26,019 bases of DNA, from contig CAJJWN010000041.1 in NCBI GenBank assembly GCA_905196835.1, positions 1 through 26,019 of the forward strand, given 5' to 3'. The notes beneath the pieces are model-generated. The model was not told where the DNA came from. It worked only from the letters and a program-made list of their open reading frames with translations, and did no database searches. The position numbers were made by a program, and so were the translations under genes. Origin of the DNA: an uncultured Prevotella sp. (lineage in GTDB: Bacteria > Bacteroidota > Bacteroidia > Bacteroidales > Bacteroidaceae). Shown in pieces: positions 22,050 to 26,019 of this stretch (position 1 is the first letter of the stretch; the number at the start of each line of letters is the position of its first letter).

Positions 22050-22787
22050 ATGGAAATGGAAGAAAATTTGATTTTAGAGGGGCTTCTCTCCATGGTCACG
22101 GAACTGAAGGAGAAGCAGGAAGCGCAGGTGACGCCAGCCGGACGCGAGGAAACCCTTTCCCGACTGGAGGCTATAGAACGGGCATTGTCTGAGTTACGCA
22201 GGAACCCGGCGGTTCCCGAAAAAGAGTTGCAAGACATCCTGACCCGGCTTGCCGAACTGCGGAAATCAGGACAGGAACAACGGCAATCTTTCGGGGAGGT
22301 CAAGAATTATGTAGTAGCCACTTTCGGCTGTCTCAAGGAAATGCTGGAAACAATGAAGCGGTACCATGATGAGCGCATGGCAGAAAAAGAAGAAGCCAAA
22401 CCCGTACCGTTTCATCGGCGGATTTACAACAAAGTAACTTCTTTGGTACGCCCGAAGCTATTCCTCTTTTCGGCAGGTCTGATTGTCTGTGCCACGTCCC
22501 TGTTCCTGAATGTCCGTCTGGCTGAACGGATGGGGCAGTTGCAGGACAACGACATGAAATACCGTTATCTGCTGATGCAGGGACAAGCGGACGGCAATAC
22601 CCTTGAAAGACTGGAGAATAAGTTCAAGTGGCAGCGGGACGAGCGTTTTATCCGCAACCTGACGGATTCGGTACTAGATTTTGAGGAACGTTGCCGCAGG
22701 CAGGCGGAAGCCTTGGAACGGGCAAAGCTGCTTAATGAGCAGGCTGAGCAGTTGAAAAAGGAAGCTGATAGGTTAGGAAATCAGTAA
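22050..22787 (+). CDS. Coiled-coil protein with one membrane segment, mobilization operon
   Basis: A 245-residue protein. Long helices rich in Glu, Lys and Arg (residues 1-75 and about 155-245) are likely coiled coils and flank one hydrophobic membrane segment (about 137-154, LFLFSAGLIVCATSLFLN) that follows a basic stretch. It starts immediately after the relaxase stop, so it belongs to the mobilization operon. MobB-like membrane proteins that tie the relaxase to the coupling protein have a similar layout, and this role is the best guess. No sequence family is recognised with certainty. Confidence 0.75.
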   Translation: MEMEENLILEGLLSMVTELKEKQEAQVTPAGREETLSRLEAIERALSELRRNPAVPEKELQDILTRLAELRKSGQEQRQSFGEVKNYVVATFGCLKEMLETMKRYHDERMAEKEEAKPVPFHRRIYNKVTSLVRPKLFLFSAGLIVCATSLFLNVRLAERMGQLQDNDMKYRYLLMQGQADGNTLERLENKFKWQRDERFIRNLTDSVLDFEERCRRQAEALERAKLLNEQAEQLKKEADRLGNQ

Positions 22788-22793
22788 ATAGCA

Positions 22794-22834
22794 AAAAGCC
22801 GAGGTGAAGGATAAGTCCCATAACTTCGGCTTTT
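22794..22834 (+). terminator. Terminator after the element 2 mobilization operon
   Basis: AAAAGCCGA (22794-22802) and TCGGCTTTT (22826-22834) form the main stem, extended inward by GGT/ACT with a G-U pair. The T-run is part of the stem, and A-rich on the other strand, so it may work in both directions. Confidence 0.75.
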
Positions 22835-22882
22835 GAGTTTAATAGTTATACGTAATTCAAACAGACTATTTTTTTTAGACAA

Positions 22883-22900
22883 GCCTTGACCATCGTCAAG
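22883..22900. promoter_or_regulatory. Hairpin CCTTGAC-CATC-GTCAAGG upstream of kup
   Basis: A perfect 7-bp inverted repeat with a 4-nt loop lies 60 bases before the kup -7 box. It could be an operator or the last terminator of the upstream operon. Confidence 0.35.
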
Positions 22901-22960
22901 GTTTATATGATATTTTTCACGAAAAAAGAAAAGTGAAATCTTATTGTTAAGATTTTATTT

Positions 22961-22968
22961 TATATTTG
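22961..22968 (+). promoter_or_regulatory. -7 box of the kup promoter
   Basis: TATATTTG matches TAnnTTTG and lies 49 bases before the kup ATG. TTG at 22944-22946 is too close to be a normal -33 box. Confidence 0.5.
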
Positions 22969-23017
22969 CGCCGCTTAAAAGGAAAACAAATATATGTAGA
23001 ACAAAAAACTACTTTTT

Positions 23018-25033
23018 ATGGCAACCTTATCAAAAGAAGGCAATATTCAACATAAACTTGAATTTGCCGGGTTACTCATCACATTGGGTATTGTTTTTGG
23101 TGACATTGGAACATCGCCACTCTATGTTATGAAAGCCATCATTCATACTGGAGAAGCTCTTGATGAAAATTATGTTTTAGGCGCATTGTCTTGTATCATA
23201 TGGACGCTTACTCTTCAGACTACGGTGAAATATGTGCTGGTGGCTCTCCGTGCCGACAATAACGGGGAGGGTGGCATACTTGCGCTTTATGCCCTTTTAC
23301 GCCGCCACAGAAGAAGATGGATTTACATCATTGCCATTATCGGTGCGAGCACTTTGCTTGCTGATGGTATTATCACTCCAGCCATTACGGTCACAACTGC
23401 CATAGAAGGACTTGAAAGTATCAGTCCGCATCTGCCTGTGATTCCTATTACACTGACCATTATTACCATTATATTTTTCGTTCAGCGTTTTGGTACAGAA
23501 AATATAGGACGGTCATTTGGCATATTTATGCTACTTTGGTTCCTGCTTCTTGGAATCGCCGGAGCTATCAGTCTGACTTCCTATCCTCAAGTATTCAAGG
23601 CATTCAATCCTTACTATGCCATACGGTTATTAGTGGAATCCCCCCACTGGTTTCTGATATTGGGTGCCGTTTTCTTGTGTACCACTGGTGCAGAAGCCTT
23701 ATACTCTGATTTAGGGCACTGTGGCAGACGAAATATTACGGTCAGTTGGATATTTGTAAAGGTGATGCTTATTCTAAATTATTTGGGGCAAGGAGCGTGG
23801 GTATTGCATCATCCGGAAAGTGCAGAAGGTACAGTGAACCCATTTTATTCAATCATGCCACAAGAAATACTGTTGTTTTCCATTGCAATGGCTACCGGGG
23901 CAGCTATTGTTGCGAGCCAAGCTCTAATAAGCGGTTCATTTTCCATATTGAGTGAAGCTATGAACTTGAATTTCTGGCCTCGTATGCGTATTAAGCACCC
24001 TACCAACGTAAAAGGTCAGTCATTTATTCCAATGGTAAACCTTGTAATGTATATTGGAGTAATATTTACTATATTGTTGTTTCGAGATTCCACCCACATG
24101 GAAGCCGCTTATGGACTTGCCATAACTATTACAATGTTGATGACAACATTGTTGTTGGGATTCTATTTGCATATGCATAACATTCCACGCATTCTATCAA
24201 TACTGTTTGTCGGCGGATATTGTGTTATTGAAGGTATTTTCCTTGCTGCAAACCTGTCCAAATTTATGGTCGGAGGTTGGTTTACGCTGTTAATAGGTGG
24301 ATTATTATGTTTTATCATGTTTGTATGGGTAAGTGCCAACAAAATTCGTCGAAAACATATGTCTTCCAAACGGTTAAGTGAATACTACAACATTATTTCT
24401 GATATTAAGGCGGACGAAAGCATATCCAAATATGCTTCTAATCTTGTCTATGTGAATCATGCAGACAAAGAAGGTTGTGTGGACGATAAATTGTTGTATT
24501 CCATAATTAATAAGCAGCCTAAACGGGCAGATCATTATTGGCTTATTAACCTTGAATTTGTGGATACACCAGACACACTTGAATATAATTGTTCCACATT
24601 AATAAAAGGGACATTGTTTAGTATAACCATGCGTATAGGTTTTCGTATAGAACCGCGCGTGAGCCTTTATTTACGACAAGTAGTTGATGACCTTGTTGCG
24701 GATGGTGAAGTAGAACTAACAAGCTCTTATCCTTCATTGCATAAGAATGGCATACCGGGTGATTTTCGCTTTATTATTATCCACCGGATATATTATCCTG
24801 AAGATTCCCGTAACCGCCGACAAAATTTGCTGATGAGCCTTTATGCCTTAATTAGAAAGATAGGCATTGGAGAACCGAGTGCGTTGGGGCTTGACACATC
24901 GGTTGTTGTTGTCGAGCGTGTACCGTTAATTATAGCTAATAGGGCAAAACATATTCGTCGTATAGAGCGGATTAAGCCTGAAAAATGCGATAATGATGCT
25001 AATATAGTCTTGGAAGAACAGAATGTATCATAA
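23018..25033 (+). CDS. kup: Kup-type potassium uptake transporter
   Basis: A 671-residue inner-membrane protein of the KUP/HAK/KT family, which imports K+ with protons. The signature GDIGTSPLYV is at residues 28-37 in the first membrane helix and NNGEGG at 81-86. About twelve membrane helices run to roughly residue 440, followed by a soluble C-terminal domain of about 230 residues, as in the family. The length is slightly above E. coli Kup. The gene has its own -7 box and is followed by a strong hairpin. It is much more AT-rich than the backbone at the left of the window, and it follows the mobilization module directly. It is therefore probably acquired cargo or part of a larger island, although a native AT-rich gene cannot be excluded. 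Confidence 0.93.
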   Translation: MATLSKEGNIQHKLEFAGLLITLGIVFGDIGTSPLYVMKAIIHTGEALDENYVLGALSCIIWTLTLQTTVKYVLVALRADNNGEGGILALYALLRRHRRRWIYIIAIIGASTLLADGIITPAITVTTAIEGLESISPHLPVIPITLTIITIIFFVQRFGTENIGRSFGIFMLLWFLLLGIAGAISLTSYPQVFKAFNPYYAIRLLVESPHWFLILGAVFLCTTGAEALYSDLGHCGRRNITVSWIFVKVMLILNYLGQGAWVLHHPESAEGTVNPFYSIMPQEILLFSIAMATGAAIVASQALISGSFSILSEAMNLNFWPRMRIKHPTNVKGQSFIPMVNLVMYIGVIFTILLFRDSTHMEAAYGLAITITMLMTTLLLGFYLHMHNIPRILSILFVGGYCVIEGIFLAANLSKFMVGGWFTLLIGGLLCFIMFVWVSANKIRRKHMSSKRLSEYYNIISDIKADESISKYASNLVYVNHADKEGCVDDKLLYSIINKQPKRADHYWLINLEFVDTPDTLEYNCSTLIKGTLFSITMRIGFRIEPRVSLYLRQVVDDLVADGEVELTSSYPSLHKNGIPGDFRFIIIHRIYYPEDSRNRRQNLLMSLYALIRKIGIGEPSALGLDTSVVVVERVPLIIANRAKHIRRIERIKPEKCDNDANIVLEEQNVS

Positions 25034-25135
25034 GTGACTTGCTATAATTATCGTCTGCATTTACGGTTTAGTTCTGTCTTTTGTATATACATCCAAACTA
25101 ACCTAAACCTATTCTTGTTGGCAGTAATAAACGTG

Positions 25136-25186
25136 CTGGCGAAAAGAGAAAGAATGGCTTTCCTTCTTTTCGCCAGTAGTGTTTTT
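25136..25186. terminator. Bidirectional terminator between kup and the DUF1016 gene
   Basis: CTGGCGAAAAGA (25136-25147) and TCTTTTCGCCAG (25165-25176) form a perfect 12-bp stem. An inner GAAAG/CTTTC pair follows and six T residues come after on the plus side. The position between convergent stops fits a shared terminator. Confidence 0.8.
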
Positions 25187-25191
25187 TATTG

Positions 25192-26019
25192 CTAATAGTT
25201 TGCAGTTGAAATGAACTTCTTAATTTCCTCTTCAGTGGGAAGTTCTATCATATACTTTTGCACGAAGATGTTCGGGTCTAATCCGGCAGTGGCGTATTTT
25301 ACCAACGTGTCGCCCTTCTCGGTGCAAAGCAGGATGCCGACAGGCAGATTGTCGTCGGGTTGCATCACTTCCGCCTTGAAGTAGTTAAGATATAGGTTCA
25401 GTTGCGAAGCGTATTCGTGGCGGAACTTGTCTATCTTCAATTCCACGATGACATGGCATTTCAAAATGCGGTGGTAAAACACGAGGTCGGCAAAGAAATA
25501 ATCCCCGTCTATCAGGATTCTCTTTTGGCGTGCTTCGAAGCAGAAGCCATGTCCCATTTCCAACAGGAAGCGTTGCAGGTTGTCCAGAATGGATTGCTCC
25601 AAGTCGTTTTCCGTTACCAAAGCACGGTCGTTCAATCCCAAGAACTCCAACGTAACGGGCGTGTTAATAATGTCTTTGGGCTGTAATTGCATGGCTTGCC
25701 GCTGCACCAAGGCAGACAAGGTTTCCTTATTTTGGGATAATCCGCTGCGTTCGTAATAGAGGGAATTGATTTGCCGCTCCAATTCCTTTACTGACCAGCA
25801 GCCCCGAATGGCTTCCATTTCGTAGAAAGCACGTTTTACAGGGTTATCAATGGGTGAAATTACATTCAAATGGGTAGAGGATAGGCGGCTAAACAACTTT
25901 TCGGGTGGGGTAATCCATTTGTTTTGAGCCGATTGAATGTATTGAGAAGATTCGGCGGTTGGCGACCGCCGAATTGGTTCTGCAAATTCGGCGGACAGTG
26001 TGTGCCGAATTTCGCTTCC
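25192..26019 (-). CDS. DUF1016 / YhcG-type PDDEXK nuclease, 5' end beyond the window
   Basis: The frame is open from the stop at 25192 to the right edge, so the gene's start lies outside; 275 residues are visible. The DUF1016 N-terminal domain is partly present (KAFYEMEAIRGCWSVKELER-like, with FSRLSSTHL before it). The C-terminal domain carries the PDDEXK nuclease core: Asp in FADLVFYHR, then the Glu-x-Lys motif in VIVELKID, and GILLCTEKGDTLVKYA. Members are commonly found in mobile islands and near restriction-modification systems; their substrate is not settled. The visible upstream part (IRHTLSAEFAEPIRRSPTAE) is a low-complexity linker encoded by short palindromes. Confidence 0.85.
   Translation of the reverse strand, partial: GSEIRHTLSAEFAEPIRRSPTAESSQYIQSAQNKWITPPEKLFSRLSSTHLNVISPIDNPVKRAFYEMEAIRGCWSVKELERQINSLYYERSGLSQNKETLSALVQRQAMQLQPKDIINTPVTLEFLGLNDRALVTENDLEQSILDNLQRFLLEMGHGFCFEARQKRILIDGDYFFADLVFYHRILKCHVIVELKIDKFRHEYASQLNLYLNYFKAEVMQPDDNLPVGILLCTEKGDTLVKYATAGLDPNIFVQKYMIELPTEEEIKKFISTANY
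25950..25996. repeat. ATTCGGCGG palindromes inside the DUF1016 gene
   Basis: ATTCGGCGGT (25950-25959) is inverted as ACCGCCGAAT (25965-25974). A further AATTCGGCGG copy follows at about 25986, with GCCGAATTT shortly after. The repeats are in frame and encode the variable linker. Confidence 0.6.

Larger units (their letters stand above)
16810..22840. mobile_element. Element 2: second mobilizable element, boundaries not resolved
   Basis: A plus-strand run of unknown protein, helix-turn-helix protein, RepA-like ATPase, toprim primase, MobC, relaxase and coiled-coil protein is the standard core of small Bacteroidales mobilizable elements. It begins just after the displaced tRNA terminator and ends, as a module, at a terminator near 22834. 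No integrase or matching end repeat for it is visible, so its true right end may lie beyond the window or the integrase may be lost. Confidence 0.7.

Noticed and set aside
22883..23017. Riboswitch upstream of kup
   Set aside because: Only a simple 7-bp hairpin is present upstream of the promoter box, and no conserved riboswitch core (for example the c-di-AMP type) can be recognised.

Overview
The window comes from a member of the Bacteroidales. Promoters have the Bacteroidota form (TTTG or TTG near -33, TAnnTTTG near -7), the mobile genes are of types typical of gut Bacteroides relatives, and the first 6.2 kb is GC-rich chromosomal backbone. Everything to the right of a tRNA-Leu gene is visibly more AT-rich and looks like acquired DNA. 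The family or genus cannot be fixed from the sequence alone.

Backbone (1-6287). The left edge holds the first codons of a secreted protein. It lies downstream of a large secreted glycoside hydrolase family 2 enzyme on the same strand. Then come the transcript cleavage factor GreA, a HIT-family nucleotide hydrolase, mannose-1-phosphate guanylyltransferase (ManC) and tRNA-Leu(CAA). The gaps carry striking inverted repeats: a 71-nt imperfect palindrome, a terminator-like hairpin in the greA leader, inverted and direct copies of a 21-mer between greA and the HIT gene, and a perfect 38-bp inverted repeat between the convergent HIT and manC genes.

Element 1 (about 6280-16774) is a mobilizable integrative element inserted in the 3' end of tRNA-Leu. 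The 9-bp tRNA end TCTGGGTAC recurs at its far end, and paired TTGTTCCC sites lie inside both ends. From its right end, all on the minus strand, it carries a tyrosine integrase, an uncharacterised protein, an ORF6N protein with a PLD-like tail, a helix-turn-helix protein, an SF3-type replication helicase, a small ORF over an oriT-like inverted repeat, a relaxase and a MobC-like protein. Its left end carries a very AT-rich three-gene plus-strand cassette: a small secreted protein, a lipoprotein and a DUF2971 protein. This is the best candidate for an undescribed system here.

Element 2 (from about 16810 to at least 22840) starts just past the tRNA terminator displaced by element 1 and reads rightwards: an unknown protein, a helix-turn-helix protein, a RecA-like RepA ATPase, a toprim primase, MobC, a relaxase and a coiled-coil membrane protein. 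No integrase for it is visible. After its terminator come an AT-rich kup potassium transporter gene and a convergent DUF1016 (YhcG-type) nuclease gene that runs off the right edge, so the island probably continues beyond the window.

Element 1 and element 2 each have a complete helix-turn-helix, replication and mobilization set, built from different protein families. Neither has a conjugation (tra) apparatus here, so both would depend on a helper conjugative element.
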